From Crenalkalicoccus roseus (GTDB lineage: Bacteria; Pseudomonadota; Alphaproteobacteria; Acetobacterales; Acetobacteraceae): DNA of 64,000 nt. How positions within the stretch are numbered: the first letter of the stretch is position 1; each line of letters begins with the position of its first letter. The notes under the pieces were generated by a model. The model worked only from the letters and a program-made list of their open reading frames with translations, ran no database searches and had not been told where the DNA came from. Where the stretch lies: NCBI RefSeq assembly GCF_004761865.1, contig NZ_SJDM01000005.1, forward strand, positions 62,001 to 126,000, in the 5' to 3' direction. Both the position numbers and the translations under genes were made by a program. Shown piece by piece: positions 18,001-27,436 of the stretch.

Positions 18001-19101
18001 ATGTCGCGCGAGATCCTGCCGCCCCAGGCCCTGACGGCACCCCAGCTCGTCGGCCTCGCCGCGGCGGTCGCGCTCGGCATCGGCTGCTTCCTGGTGCTGC
18101 GGCCCTTCCTCTCCGCCCTGCTCTGGGCGACGATCCTGGTCTATTCCACCTGGCCCGCCTTCCGCGCGCTGCGCGAGCGGGCGGGGCTGCCGGCCGGGGC
18201 GGCGGCGCTGGTGATGGTGCTCGCGGCCTTCCTGCTGCTCGGCCTGCCGCTGGTCTTCGCCGCGCCGACCCGGCGGGAGGACATCGAGGGGCTGCAGGCG
18301 GCGGTGGAGACGCTGCTGACCCAGGGCCTGCCCGGCCTCGGCGCCTGGCTGCGCCAGCTGCCCCTGCTCGGCCCCTGGCTCGCCCCGTGGCTGGAGGGGC
18401 TCGATGCGGGGCTGCCCAGCCTGTTCGGCCTGCTCGGCCCGCATGCCGGCACCATCGCCCAGGCGGTGCTCGCGGTGCTCCTCGCCGTGCTCTCCGGCGT
18501 GGCGGAGATGCTGCTCGCCATCTTCCTCGCCTTCTTTCTCTACCGCGACGGGCCGGCGATCGCGGCGCGGGCGGAGGCGGCGCTGCAGCGCCTGGCCGGG
18601 GCGCGCGCGCGGCACCTCGTGGAGATGACCGGCAACGTCACCCGCGGCGTGATCTTCGGCCTGCTCGGCACCGCCGTGGTGCAGGGCCTCATGACCGCCT
18701 TCGGCCTCTGGATCGCCGGCGTGCCGCGGCCGGTCCTGCTCGGGGTGGTGGCGGGGGTGATCTCCATCTTCCCGGTGGGCGCGCCCCTGGTCTGGATCCC
18801 GGCGACCCTCTGGCTGTTCACCGAGGGGCGGACCGGCTGGGCGATCTTTCTCGGCCTCTACGGCGCCTTCGGCATCTCCTCGGTGGACAACGTGATCCGC
18901 CCCTGGCTGATCGCGCGCGGGGCCGACCTGCCGCTGCTGCTGACCCTGCTCGGCGCGCTGGGCGGCGTCTTCGCCTTCGGCTTCCTCGGGCTGTTCCTCG
19001 GCCCGGTGCTGCTCGCGGTCGGCTTCACCCTGCTCAAGGACTGGGCCGGCGAGGGAGCGGAGGGCGCGGGAACCCTTCCGCCGCCGCGGCCCGACGCCTA
19101 A
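18001..19101 (+). CDS. AI-2E family transporter (PerM/TqsA-like membrane protein)
   Basis: 366 residues with about seven or eight transmembrane helices: two tandem near the N-terminus (about 15-50), one at about 65-85, a long soluble segment about 90-150, then clusters at 155-185, 215-270 and 295-345. This layout is that of UPF0118/AI-2E exporters. Family members export autoinducer-2 or act as Na+/H+ antiporters or general permeases, so the substrate is unknown. The start ATG matches the first membrane segment. The gene is divergent from hyi. Confidence 0.88.
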   Translation: MSREILPPQALTAPQLVGLAAAVALGIGCFLVLRPFLSALLWATILVYSTWPAFRALRERAGLPAGAAALVMVLAAFLLLGLPLVFAAPTRREDIEGLQAAVETLLTQGLPGLGAWLRQLPLLGPWLAPWLEGLDAGLPSLFGLLGPHAGTIAQAVLAVLLAVLSGVAEMLLAIFLAFFLYRDGPAIAARAEAALQRLAGARARHLVEMTGNVTRGVIFGLLGTAVVQGLMTAFGLWIAGVPRPVLLGVVAGVISIFPVGAPLVWIPATLWLFTEGRTGWAIFLGLYGAFGISSVDNVIRPWLIARGADLPLLLTLLGALGGVFAFGFLGLFLGPVLLAVGFTLLKDWAGEGAEGAGTLPPPRPDA

Positions 19102-19122
19102 TAGGGGCCGGATAGGGGCCGG
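19101..19122 (+). repeat. Tandem 11-bp direct repeat
   Basis: Two adjacent copies of ATAGGGGCCGG directly after the AI-2E family stop codon. A short slippage duplication in the spacer before the ABC operon; no function suggested. Confidence 0.7.
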
Positions 19123-19162
19123 CGGGCTCCGGGGCGGGGCAGGGCAGGACGGGAGACGGGCG

Positions 19163-20749
19163 ATGCGGAGCTGGATGCGGGCGGCCACCCTGGCGGCGCT
19201 GCTCGGGGCGATGGCGGCGGCGGCGGAGGCGCGGACGGTGCGCTGGGCCGCGAGCGGCGATCCCAACACCATGGATCCGCACAGCCAGAACGTCGGCACC
19301 GTCACCATGGTGCTGCAGCAGGTCTACGACGCGCTGGTGGCGCGCAACCCCGACCTCTCCCCCGCGCCGGGCCTCGCCACCGCCTGGGAGCAGCACGAGC
19401 CGACGCGCTGGCGCTTCACGCTGCGCCCCGGCGTGCGCTTCCACGAGGGCGAGGCGTTCACGGCGGAGGACGTGGTCTTCTCCATCGAACGCGCCCTGCA
19501 GCCGACCAGCAATTTCGGCATCTTCGTGGACACGATCGAGCGGGCGGAGAAGGTGGACGACCTCACGGTGGACATCGTCACCAAGGTGCCGGACCCGATC
19601 CTGCCCAACAAGCTCGCCAGCGTCTTCATGATGTCGAGATCCTGGGCGGAGCGGCACAACGCCACCCGGCCGCAGAACACGCGGCAGCGGGAGGAGATGC
19701 ACACCGTCCGCAGCGCCAACGGCACCGGCGCCTACCGCCTGGCGCTGCGCGAGCCGGACGTGCGCACCGTGCTCGCCCGCAACCCCGACTGGTGGGGCTG
19801 GCGGGAGGAGGGGAACCGCGGCAACGTCACCGAGATCGTGTTCCGCCCCATCGCCTCGGACGCCACCCGCATCGCCGCGCTGCTCTCGGGCGAGGTGGAC
19901 TTCGTGCTCGACCCGCCGCTGCAGGACCTCGCCCGGCTGCGCAACGCGCCGAACGTGAAGGTGCTGGAGGGGCCGGAGATCCGCACCCTCTACATCGTCT
20001 TCGACGTCGGCCGCGACGAGCTGCTCTACTCCGACGTCAAGGGCCGGAACCCGTTCCGGGACCTGCGGGTGCGCCAGGCGCTCTACCACGCCATCGACAT
20101 CCAGGCGATCCACCGCGCCACCATGCGCGGCCAGTCGGTGCCGACCGGCACGCTGTTCCCGGAGCAGGTGAACGGCTACGTGAAGGAGGAGGATGTCCGC
20201 CTGCCCTTCGACGCCGCCCGCGCCCGCGCCCTGCTCGCCGAGGCCGGCTACCCCAACGGCTTCTCCGTCACGCTGGACTGCCCGAACAACCGCTACATCA
20301 ACGACGAGCAGATCTGCCAGAACATCGCCGCCATGTGGTCGCGCGTCGGCGTGCGCACGGCGCTGAAGGCGCAGCCCCTCGGCCCCTTCTTCGCGCAGAT
20401 CCAGCGCGCCGACACCAGCGTCTACCTGCTGGGCTGGGGGGTGCCGACGCTCGATGCGCTCTACTCCTTCCAGTCGCTGCTGGCCACGCGGGGCGGGCAG
20501 CCGGGCGACGGCATCTGGAATTTCGGCGGCTACTCCAACCCGCGGATGGACGCGCTGATCGGCCGCATGAAGACCGAGTCCGGAGAGGCGCGGCAGGCGG
20601 CGATCCGCGAGGCGCTGCGCCTGTACCGGGAGGACGTGCCGCACATCCCGCTGCACCACCAGATGATCCCCTGGGCGATGCGGGCCAACATCTCGATGCC
20701 GCACATGGCCAACAACCAGCCCTTCTTCCGCTGGGCGGTGGTGGAATAG
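19163..20749 (+). CDS. ABC transporter substrate-binding protein, peptide/nickel (SBP_bac_5) family
   Basis: 528 residues, the size of DppA/OppA-type receptors. A cleavable signal peptide ends near 'AAAAEARTVRW' (about residue 24). 'DPNTMDPHSQN' and the later 'FRDLRVRQALYHAIDI' are landmarks of family 5 binding proteins. The ligand is probably a di/oligopeptide, an opine or a similar organic molecule, taken up from the periplasm. It is the first gene of a five-gene same-strand operon with two permeases and two ATPases and should be the most abundant product. Confidence 0.93.
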   Translation: MRSWMRAATLAALLGAMAAAAEARTVRWAASGDPNTMDPHSQNVGTVTMVLQQVYDALVARNPDLSPAPGLATAWEQHEPTRWRFTLRPGVRFHEGEAFTAEDVVFSIERALQPTSNFGIFVDTIERAEKVDDLTVDIVTKVPDPILPNKLASVFMMSRSWAERHNATRPQNTRQREEMHTVRSANGTGAYRLALREPDVRTVLARNPDWWGWREEGNRGNVTEIVFRPIASDATRIAALLSGEVDFVLDPPLQDLARLRNAPNVKVLEGPEIRTLYIVFDVGRDELLYSDVKGRNPFRDLRVRQALYHAIDIQAIHRATMRGQSVPTGTLFPEQVNGYVKEEDVRLPFDAARARALLAEAGYPNGFSVTLDCPNNRYINDEQICQNIAAMWSRVGVRTALKAQPLGPFFAQIQRADTSVYLLGWGVPTLDALYSFQSLLATRGGQPGDGIWNFGGYSNPRMDALIGRMKTESGEARQAAIREALRLYREDVPHIPLHHQMIPWAMRANISMPHMANNQPFFRWAVVE

Positions 20750-20776
20750 GAAGGGCGGCGCCGGAGCCTGAGCGGC

Positions 20777-21763
20777 ATGTTCGCCTTCATCCTCTCCCGC
20801 ATCCTGCAGGCGCTGCCCGTGATGCTGACGGTGGCGCTGATCAGCTTCGCCATGTTCGCCTATGTCGGCGACCCGGTGGCGATCATGCTCGGCCAGGACT
20901 TCACCGAGGCGCAGCGCGACGCGCTGGTGCGCGAGCTCGGCCTCGACCAGCCCTTCTTCGTGCAGTTCGCCAAATTCGTCGTCAATGCCGCGCAGGGAGA
21001 GTTCGGCCTGTCCTACCGCCTCTCCCGCCCGGTGGCCGAGCTGATCGCGGAACGCGCGCCGGCGACGCTCGAGCTCGCCTTCTGCGCCGCCGCCCTGGCC
21101 CTGCTGGTGGGCGTGCCGATGGGGGTGTACACGGGCCTCTACCGGAACTCCTGGCTGTCGCGCTTCTTCCTCACCTTCAGCCTGATCGGCGTGTCGCTGC
21201 CCACCTTCCTGATCGGCATCCTGCTGATCCTGATCTTCTCGGTCTGGCTCGGCTGGCTGCCCTCCTTCGGCCGCGGCGATGTGGTGCAGCTCGGCTGGTG
21301 GAGCACGGGCTTCCTCACCTGGTCGGGGATCCGGGCGCTGATCCTGCCCTCCATCACGCTCGGCCTGTTCCAGCTCACGCTCATCATGCGGCTGGTGCGG
21401 GCGGAGATGCTGGAGGTGCTGCGCACCGACTACATCAAATTCGCCCGCGCCCGCGGCCTGCCGAACCGGGCGGTGCATTTCGGGCACGCGCTGAAGAACA
21501 CGCTGGTGCCGGTGATCACCATCGCCGGGCTGCAGCTCGGCGCCATCATCGCCTTCGCCATCGTGACCGAGACCGTGTTCCAGTGGCCGGGCATGGGCCT
21601 GCTGTTCATCCAGAGCGTCAACGCCGCCGACATCCCGGTTATGGCGGCCTACCTGCTGCTGATCGCGCTGGTCTTCGTGGTGATCAATCTGGTGGTGGAC
21701 CTGCTCTACTACGCCGTTGACCCGCGGCTGCGCGTGGAGCGCGGCGCGGTGCGGGGTGCCTGA
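20777..21763 (+). CDS. ABC transporter permease, DppB/OppB type
   Basis: 328 residues. An N-terminal helix ('ILSRILQALPVMLTVALISF', about 6-25), a periplasmic segment with 'GLDQPFFVQF', and five further membrane helices. The EAA-like cytoplasmic loop that docks on the ATPase is near residues 215-235 ('DYIKFARARGLPNRAV'). It forms the membrane channel with the DppC-type partner encoded three bases downstream. Confidence 0.93.
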   Translation: MFAFILSRILQALPVMLTVALISFAMFAYVGDPVAIMLGQDFTEAQRDALVRELGLDQPFFVQFAKFVVNAAQGEFGLSYRLSRPVAELIAERAPATLELAFCAAALALLVGVPMGVYTGLYRNSWLSRFFLTFSLIGVSLPTFLIGILLILIFSVWLGWLPSFGRGDVVQLGWWSTGFLTWSGIRALILPSITLGLFQLTLIMRLVRAEMLEVLRTDYIKFARARGLPNRAVHFGHALKNTLVPVITIAGLQLGAIIAFAIVTETVFQWPGMGLLFIQSVNAADIPVMAAYLLLIALVFVVINLVVDLLYYAVDPRLRVERGAVRGA

Positions 21764-21766
21764 GCC

Positions 21767-22684
21767 ATGGCCGCGCCCGCCTTCGTCCGCGCCTTCGATA
21801 GCGACCTCTGGTGGTCCTTCCGGCGCTCGCCCGTCACGGTCCTCTCGGCGGTGGTGGCGCTGGTCTGCGTCGGCGGCGCGCTGCTCGCGCCGCTGCTCGC
21901 GCCGCACAACCCCTTCGACCTCGCCAGCCTGAATCTACTGGATGCCTTCAAGCCGCCGGCCTGGGCGGCGGAGGGCGACCTCGCCTACCCGCTCGGCACC
22001 GACGACCAGGGGCGGGACATGCTCTCCGCCATCATGTACGGCGCGCGGGTCAGCCTGCTGGTCGGCGTCTCGGCGGTGCTGTTCTCCACCCTGCTCGGCG
22101 TCGCGCTGGGGCTGCTCGCGGGCTATCTCGGCGGCGCGGTGGACGCGGTGCTGATGCGTATCGCCGACATCCAGCTCACCTTCCCCTCCATCCTGGTGGC
22201 GCTGCTGGTGGATGGCGTGGTGCGCGCCGCCCTGCCGCGGGAGGTGCACGACCAGGTCGCGCTGTTCGTGGTGATCTTCGCCATCGGCATCAGCAACTGG
22301 CCGCAATTCGCCCGCACCGTGCGCGGCTCGACACTGGTCGAGCGCAACAAGGAATACGTGCTGGCGGCGCGCGTCATCGGCCTCTCCCGGCTGCGCATCA
22401 TGCTGACGCACGTGCTGCCCAACGTGCTCGGGCCGGTGCTGGTGATCGCCACCCTCAGCCTCGGCTTCGCCATCCTGGCGGAGGCGACGCTCTCCTTTCT
22501 CGGCGTCGGCGTGCCGCCGACCCAGCCCTCTCTCGGCACCCTCATCCGCATCGGCAACGACTTCCTGTTCTCCGGCGAGTGGTGGATCACCATCTTCCCG
22601 GGGGCGGCGCTGGTCGCCATGGTGCTCTCCGTCAACCTGCTGGGCGACTGGCTGCGCGACGCCCTGAACCCGAAGCTCCGCTGA
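21767..22684 (+). CDS. ABC transporter permease, DppC/OppC type
   Basis: 305 residues with the N-terminal OppC_N helix (about 20-42), the periplasmic 'PLGTDDQGRDMLS' motif near residues 75-87 and five core helices. The EAA-like loop 'EYVLAARVIGLSRLRIMLTHVLPN' sits near 200 (only its first part, EYVLAARVIG, is diagnostic). Pairs with the DppB-type permease. Its stop overlaps the next ATPase start in TGATG, indicating translational coupling. Confidence 0.93.
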   Translation: MAAPAFVRAFDSDLWWSFRRSPVTVLSAVVALVCVGGALLAPLLAPHNPFDLASLNLLDAFKPPAWAAEGDLAYPLGTDDQGRDMLSAIMYGARVSLLVGVSAVLFSTLLGVALGLLAGYLGGAVDAVLMRIADIQLTFPSILVALLVDGVVRAALPREVHDQVALFVVIFAIGISNWPQFARTVRGSTLVERNKEYVLAARVIGLSRLRIMLTHVLPNVLGPVLVIATLSLGFAILAEATLSFLGVGVPPTQPSLGTLIRIGNDFLFSGEWWITIFPGAALVAMVLSVNLLGDWLRDALNPKLR

Positions 22685-23685
22685 TGGCCGCGCTGCTGGA
22701 AGTCCGGAACCTGCGGGTGGAATTCCCGACCCGCCGCGGCGTGCTCACCGCCCTCGACGGCGTCTCCTTCGACATCGCCGCCGGTGAGGTGCTCGGCGTG
22801 GTCGGCGAATCCGGCGCAGGCAAGTCCATGACCGGGGCCGCCATCATCGGCCTGCTGGAGCCGCCGGGCCGCATCGCCGGGGGCGAGATCCGCCTCGATG
22901 GGCAGCGCATCGACAACCTACCCTACGAGCGGATGCGGCGCATCCGCGGCAAGGAGATCGGCGCGATCTTCCAGGACCCGCTGACCACGCTGAACCCGCT
23001 CTACACGGTCGGACGCCAGCTCGTCGAGACGATGCAGGTCCATCTCGGCATCGGCGCCGCCGAGGCGCGGCGGCGCGCGATCGGCTGGCTGGAGCATGTC
23101 GGCATCCCGGCGGCGGCGCAGCGGGTGGACAGCTACCCGCACGAATTCTCGGGCGGCATGCGCCAGCGCGTGGTGATCGCGCTCGCCCTCTGCGCCGAGC
23201 CGCGGCTGGTGGTGGCGGACGAGCCCACCACCGCGCTCGACGTCTCCATCCAGGCGCAGATCATCGCCCTGCTGAAGCGCCTGACGCGGGAGAAGGGCAC
23301 GGCGGTGATGCTCATCACCCACGACATGGGGGTGATCGCCGAGACCGCGGACCGCGTCGCCGTCATGTATGCCGGCCGCATCGCCGAGATCGGGCCGGTG
23401 CGGGAGGTGGTGAAGCACCCGAGGCACCCCTACTCGGTCGGGCTGATGGCCTCCATCCCGCCGCTCGACCGCCGGGTGGAAAGGCTGGCGCAGATCGAGG
23501 GGGCGATGCCGCGCCTTTCCGCCATCCCGCCGGGCTGCGCCTTCAACCCGCGCTGCCCGCACGCCTTCGACCGCTGCCGCGCCGAGCGGCCGGAGCTGCT
23601 GGAGGCCGGCGCCACCCGTGCGGCGTGCTGGCTCTACGATCCGGCCTCGGAGAAGCACGTGCCGGAGAGCGCGATCCATGGCTGA
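22684..23685 (+). CDS. ABC transporter ATP-binding protein, DppD/OppD type
   Basis: 333 residues. Walker A GESGAGKS at about 40-47, signature FSGGMRQR near 154, Walker B 'LVVADEPTT' near 175, and the oligopeptide-family C-terminal domain with the Cys cluster '[15 protein letters not shown]' that in relatives binds an iron-sulfur cluster. It powers uptake with the DppF partner, which starts inside the last eight bases of this gene. The frame stays open far upstream inside the permease gene; the overlapping ATG is the real start. Confidence 0.93.
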   Translation: MAALLEVRNLRVEFPTRRGVLTALDGVSFDIAAGEVLGVVGESGAGKSMTGAAIIGLLEPPGRIAGGEIRLDGQRIDNLPYERMRRIRGKEIGAIFQDPLTTLNPLYTVGRQLVETMQVHLGIGAAEARRRAIGWLEHVGIPAAAQRVDSYPHEFSGGMRQRVVIALALCAEPRLVVADEPTTALDVSIQAQIIALLKRLTREKGTAVMLITHDMGVIAETADRVAVMYAGRIAEIGPVREVVKHPRHPYSVGLMASIPPLDRRVERLAQIEGAMPRLSAIPPGCAFNPRCPHAFDRCRAERPELLEAGATRAACWLYDPASEKHVPESAIHG

Positions 23686-24805
23686 GCGGATCGTCCACGA
23701 GCCGACCGGCGAGGATTTCGCCGCCCTGCCCGTGGCGGAGCGCCTCCCGGCCGCGCGCGGCGCCGTGCCGGACGCCGCGCCGATGGTCGAGGCCGAGGAT
23801 CTCGCGCGCCACTTCGACGTCTCCCGCCCCTGGCTGCAGCGGGTGCTGGCGCGCGAGCCGAGGCGCATCCTGCGCGCGGTGGACGGTGTCTCCTTCGCCA
23901 TCCCGAAGGGCACCACCCTCTCCCTGGTGGGGGAGAGCGGCTGCGGCAAGTCCACCGTGGCGCGGCTGGTGGTCGGGCTCTACGCGCCAACGCGCGGGCG
24001 CGTGCTGTTCGACGGGCAGGATCTGGCGCGGGCGCGCGCCAGCGCCGCGCAGCGCCGACGCATGCAGATGATCTTCCAGGACCCATACGCCTCGCTCAAC
24101 CCGCGCTGGCGCGTGCGCGACATCATCGCCGAGCCGATCCGCGCCTTCGGCCTGGTGCGGGACCGCGCGGCGCAGCGCGACAGGGTGGCGGAGCTGCTGA
24201 CCCATGTCGGCCTCTCGCCGCTCGACGGGGAGAAGTATCCGCACGAATTCTCCGGCGGCCAGCGCCAGCGCATCTCCATCGCCCGCGCGCTGTCCTCCAA
24301 CCCGGAATTCCTGGTCTGCGACGAGCCGACCAGCGCCCTCGACGTCTCGGTGCAGGCGCAGATCCTGAACCTGATGAAGGCGCTGCAGCGCGAACTCGGC
24401 CTGACCTATCTGTTCATCAGCCACAACCTCTCCGTGGTGCGGCAGGTGAGCGACCGCATCGGGGTGATGTATCTCGGCCGCATCGCCGAGCTGGCGCCGG
24501 CCGAGACGCTGTTCACCGCGCCGCGCCACCCCTACACGCGCGCCCTGATGGAGGCGATCCCGGACCTCGAGATGACCGGGCGCCAGCGGGTGCCGGTGGG
24601 CGGCGAGGTGCCGAGCCCGATCAGCCCGCCGCCCGGCTGCCCCTTCCACCCGCGCTGCCCGCTGGCGGACGCGCGCTGCCGGGCCGAACGTCCGGCGCTG
24701 ATCCCCGCGCGCGGCACCGAGGAGACGCTGGTCGCCTGTCACGCCGTGGAGGAGGGCAGGGATGGCGACCCGGCCACGGCGGCCTCGGCCCGGGCGCTGG
24801 CCTGA
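23678..24805 (+). CDS. ABC transporter ATP-binding protein, DppF/OppF type
   Basis: 375 residues. After a 40-residue extension typical of some alphaproteobacterial DppF proteins, it shows Walker A GESGCGKS at about 86-93, signature FSGGQRQR near 191, Walker B 'FLVCDEPTS', and the C-terminal Cys cluster 'GCPFHPRCPLADARC'. It forms the ATPase heterodimer with the DppD-type protein. Last gene of the importer operon; convergent with the FAD/GcvT dehydrogenase. Confidence 0.92.
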   Translation: MAERIVHEPTGEDFAALPVAERLPAARGAVPDAAPMVEAEDLARHFDVSRPWLQRVLAREPRRILRAVDGVSFAIPKGTTLSLVGESGCGKSTVARLVVGLYAPTRGRVLFDGQDLARARASAAQRRRMQMIFQDPYASLNPRWRVRDIIAEPIRAFGLVRDRAAQRDRVAELLTHVGLSPLDGEKYPHEFSGGQRQRISIARALSSNPEFLVCDEPTSALDVSVQAQILNLMKALQRELGLTYLFISHNLSVVRQVSDRIGVMYLGRIAELAPAETLFTAPRHPYTRALMEAIPDLEMTGRQRVPVGGEVPSPISPPPGCPFHPRCPLADARCRAERPALIPARGTEETLVACHAVEEGRDGDPATAASARALA

Positions 24806-24817
24806 AGGCCGGGCTCG

Positions 24818-27295
24818 CTACGCCCGCACCCGCGCGCCCGTCGGATCGTGGAAGGGGCGGAGCGAGGCGCGCGCCGGCACGCGTTCCCGCGCCACCTCGA
24901 TCTCGAACCGCCCGGCGGCCAGCCACTCCGGCGTGACCCCCTCCTCGCAGGCGACCATGCCGAGGGCGACGCTGCGGCCCACCGTGTGCCCGAACATCGC
25001 CGAGGTGGTGCGGCCCACCAGCACGCCGTCGCGCCAGATCGGCTCGTCGTGGTAGAGCATGCGCGACGGATCCTGCAGCGCGAAGCCGACCAGCCGGCGC
25101 CGCGGGGCACGGCCGCGCAGCGGCAGCAGCGCCTCCCGCCCGAGGAAGCCGCCCGGCTTGTCCCAGGCCAGGGTGAAGCCGAGCCCGGCCTCGATCGGCG
25201 TGTCCTCCTCGCCGATGTCGTGGCCCCAGTGGCGGTAGAGCTTCTCCATGCGCAGCGAGTTCAGCGCGTGGTAGCCGGCATGGCGCAGCCCGCAGGCGCC
25301 GCCCGCGGCGAGGATGGCGTCGTAGACATGCGCCGCGCACTCCGCCGGCACGTAGAGCTCCCATCCCAGCTCGCCCACATAGGTGATGCGCGAGGCCCGC
25401 ACCCGCGCCAGGCCGAGATCCACCTCCTGCGAGGTGCCGAAGGGGAAGGCCTCGTTCGACAGGTCGGCATCGGTCAGCCGCGCCAGCAGCGCGCGCGCGC
25501 GCGGCCCCATCACCGCGATCGTGGCGAGGCCGGAGGTGACGTCCACCGCCTGCGTCCGCGCCTCCTCCGGGATGTGGCGGCGCAGCCAGGCGAGGTCGCG
25601 GGTCTGGCTCGCCGCGGCGGTGACGACGAGGTAGCGGTCCTCCGCCTCGCGCGTCACCGTCAGGTCGGCCTCGATCCCGCCGCGCTCGTTGAGCCATTGC
25701 GTGTAGATCACGCGGCCGGGCGGCACGTCCACATCGGCGGTGCAGATCCGGTTCAGCACCGCCGCCGCGTCCCGCCCCACCACCGCGAATTTGGCGAAGG
25801 AGGAGAGGTCGAACAGCCCCACCGCCTCGCGCACCGCGCGGTGCTCCGCGGCCGAGGCGTCGAACCAGTTCTGCCGGCCATAGGCGTATTCGTAGCGCGG
25901 TGCCATGCCGGGCGGCGCGAACCAGTTGGCGCGCTCCCACCCCGCCGTCTCGCCGAAGCAGGCGCCGGCCGCCGCCAGCCGGTCATGCAGCGCCGAGCGC
26001 CTGACGCCGCGCGCCGTCTCCGGCTGGCGGAAGGGCCAGTGCATGGCGTAGAGCAGGCCGAGCGATTCCGCCGTGCGCTCGCGCAGGTAGCGGGCGTTGC
26101 GCTGGAAGGGCATGGCGCGGCGGACGTCCACGTCCCAGAGGTCCATCGGCGGATGGCCGTCCAGGATCCAGTCCGCCAGCACGCGCCCCGCCCCGCCCGC
26201 CGACTGGATGCCGATGGAGTTGAAGCCGGCGGCGACGAAGCAGCGGCGCAGCTCCGGCGTCTCGCCGAGCAGGTAGCGCACATCCGGCGTGAAGCTCTCC
26301 GGCCCGTTGAACCACAGCCTGATGCCGGCGCTCGCCAGCGGCGGGATGCGCCGCGCCGCGCCCTCCAGCAGCGGCGCCACGTGGTCGAGGTCGTCGGGCA
26401 GGGTGCCGTAGGCGAAGTCGCGCGGCACCCCGCCCATGCCCCAGGGCTTGGCCACCGGCTCGAACCAGCCGACGAGCAGCTTGCCGGCCTCGGGCTTCAC
26501 ATAGGTGCAGGCATCCGGGTCGCGCAGCACCGGCAGGTCGGGCGGCAGGCCGGGGATCGGCTCGGTGACGACGTAGAAGTGCTCGGCGGCGTGCAGCGGC
26601 AGGGTCACGCCGCAGGTGGCGGCGAGCTCGCGCGACCACATGCCGGCGCAGATCACCACGATCTCCGCTTCCACCGGGCCCTGCTCGGTCATCACCCCCG
26701 TCGCGGCGCCGTTCGCGTGCAGGATGCGGGTGACCGCCACGCCCTCCAGGATGCGCGCGCCGCGCTGCCGGGCGCCGGCGGCGAGCGCGCGGCAGGTGTC
26801 GGCCGGGCTGGTGTAGCCGTCCTTCGGCAGGAAGATGCCGCCCACCAGGTCGCGCGCCTCCATCGCCGGCCACAGCCGCGCGCACTCCGCCGGCGTCAGC
26901 ACCTCCACCTCCAGCCCGAAGCAGGAGGCCATGGAGGCGCCGCGCTTCAGCTCCTCCATCCGCGCCTCGGTGGCGGCGACGGCGAGGGAGCCGCACTGGC
27001 GGAAGCCGGTGGGCTGGCCCGTCTCCGCCTCCAGCCCCTGGTAGAGGCCGGTGGTGTACTGGGCGAGGCGCGTCAGGTTCTGGGTGGCGCGGAGCTGGCC
27101 GACCAGCCCGGCCGCGTGCCAGGTGGTGCCGCTGGTGAGCTGGTGCCGCTCCAGCAGCAGCACCTCCGTGCAGCCGCGGCGGGTGAGATGGTAGGCGAGG
27201 CTGCAGCCGATGACGCCGCCGCCGACGATCACCACCCGGGCACGGTCGGGCAGGGCGTTCTTCGGGGCGGCGCCCGGCGGCGATGCGGCGTCCAT
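24818..27295 (-). CDS. FAD-dependent oxidoreductase with GcvT domain (dimethylglycine/sarcosine dehydrogenase-like)
   Basis: 825 residues. An N-terminal DAO-type FAD domain opens with 'VVIVGGGVIGCSLAYHL' (about residues 22-38). The motif after it, 'GTTWHAAGLVGQLR', carries the His that anchors FAD covalently in dimethylglycine and sarcosine dehydrogenases. From about residue 430 comes the folate-binding aminomethyltransferase (GcvT) part plus its C-terminal barrel. It should oxidatively demethylate an N-methylated amino acid such as dimethylglycine or sarcosine, passing formaldehyde to tetrahydrofolate. There is no signal peptide. Copy A of the dispersed intergenic element (27330-27424) lies between it and the divergent phosphopantetheinyl transferase. 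Confidence 0.9.
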   Translation of the reverse strand: MDAASPPGAAPKNALPDRARVVIVGGGVIGCSLAYHLTRRGCTEVLLLERHQLTSGTTWHAAGLVGQLRATQNLTRLAQYTTGLYQGLEAETGQPTGFRQCGSLAVAATEARMEELKRGASMASCFGLEVEVLTPAECARLWPAMEARDLVGGIFLPKDGYTSPADTCRALAAGARQRGARILEGVAVTRILHANGAATGVMTEQGPVEAEIVVICAGMWSRELAATCGVTLPLHAAEHFYVVTEPIPGLPPDLPVLRDPDACTYVKPEAGKLLVGWFEPVAKPWGMGGVPRDFAYGTLPDDLDHVAPLLEGAARRIPPLASAGIRLWFNGPESFTPDVRYLLGETPELRRCFVAAGFNSIGIQSAGGAGRVLADWILDGHPPMDLWDVDVRRAMPFQRNARYLRERTAESLGLLYAMHWPFRQPETARGVRRSALHDRLAAAGACFGETAGWERANWFAPPGMAPRYEYAYGRQNWFDASAAEHRAVREAVGLFDLSSFAKFAVVGRDAAAVLNRICTADVDVPPGRVIYTQWLNERGGIEADLTVTREAEDRYLVVTAAASQTRDLAWLRRHIPEEARTQAVDVTSGLATIAVMGPRARALLARLTDADLSNEAFPFGTSQEVDLGLARVRASRITYVGELGWELYVPAECAAHVYDAILAAGGACGLRHAGYHALNSLRMEKLYRHWGHDIGEEDTPIEAGLGFTLAWDKPGGFLGREALLPLRGRAPRRRLVGFALQDPSRMLYHDEPIWRDGVLVGRTTSAMFGHTVGRSVALGMVACEEGVTPEWLAAGRFEIEVARERVPARASLRPFHDPTGARVRA

Positions 27296-27329
27296 GCGGC
27301 GTCTCCTCCCTGGCTGGCCGGGCAAGGCT

Positions 27330-27424
27330 AGCGCCTGATCCGCGGCGGCGGAATCGCCGGGGCGGCAGATCGGCCGCTCGGCAGGGCAGCGGAAGCGTGG
27401 TCCCCAAGGCGGATCCTGCTGTAG
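27330..27424 (+). repeat. Copy A of a dispersed intergenic element (95 bp)
   Basis: Begins AGCGCCTGA and ends GCTGTAG. The first 36 bases match copy B (57656-57750) at 34 positions, and the last 14 at 12; the middle is diverged but both copies are exactly 95 bases long. The middle of this copy shares GCGGAAGCGTGGTCC with copy C (566-644). It sits in a divergent intergenic region, 13 bases before the possible GTG start of the phosphopantetheinyl transferase. Found by eye. Confidence 0.65.
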
Positions 27425-27436
27425 CCTGCGGAGAGG

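Noticed and set aside
19101-19122. Tandem ATAGGGGCCGG repeat as an operator or attachment site
   Set aside because: Only two short copies, no symmetry and no integrase; a simple local duplication explains it.
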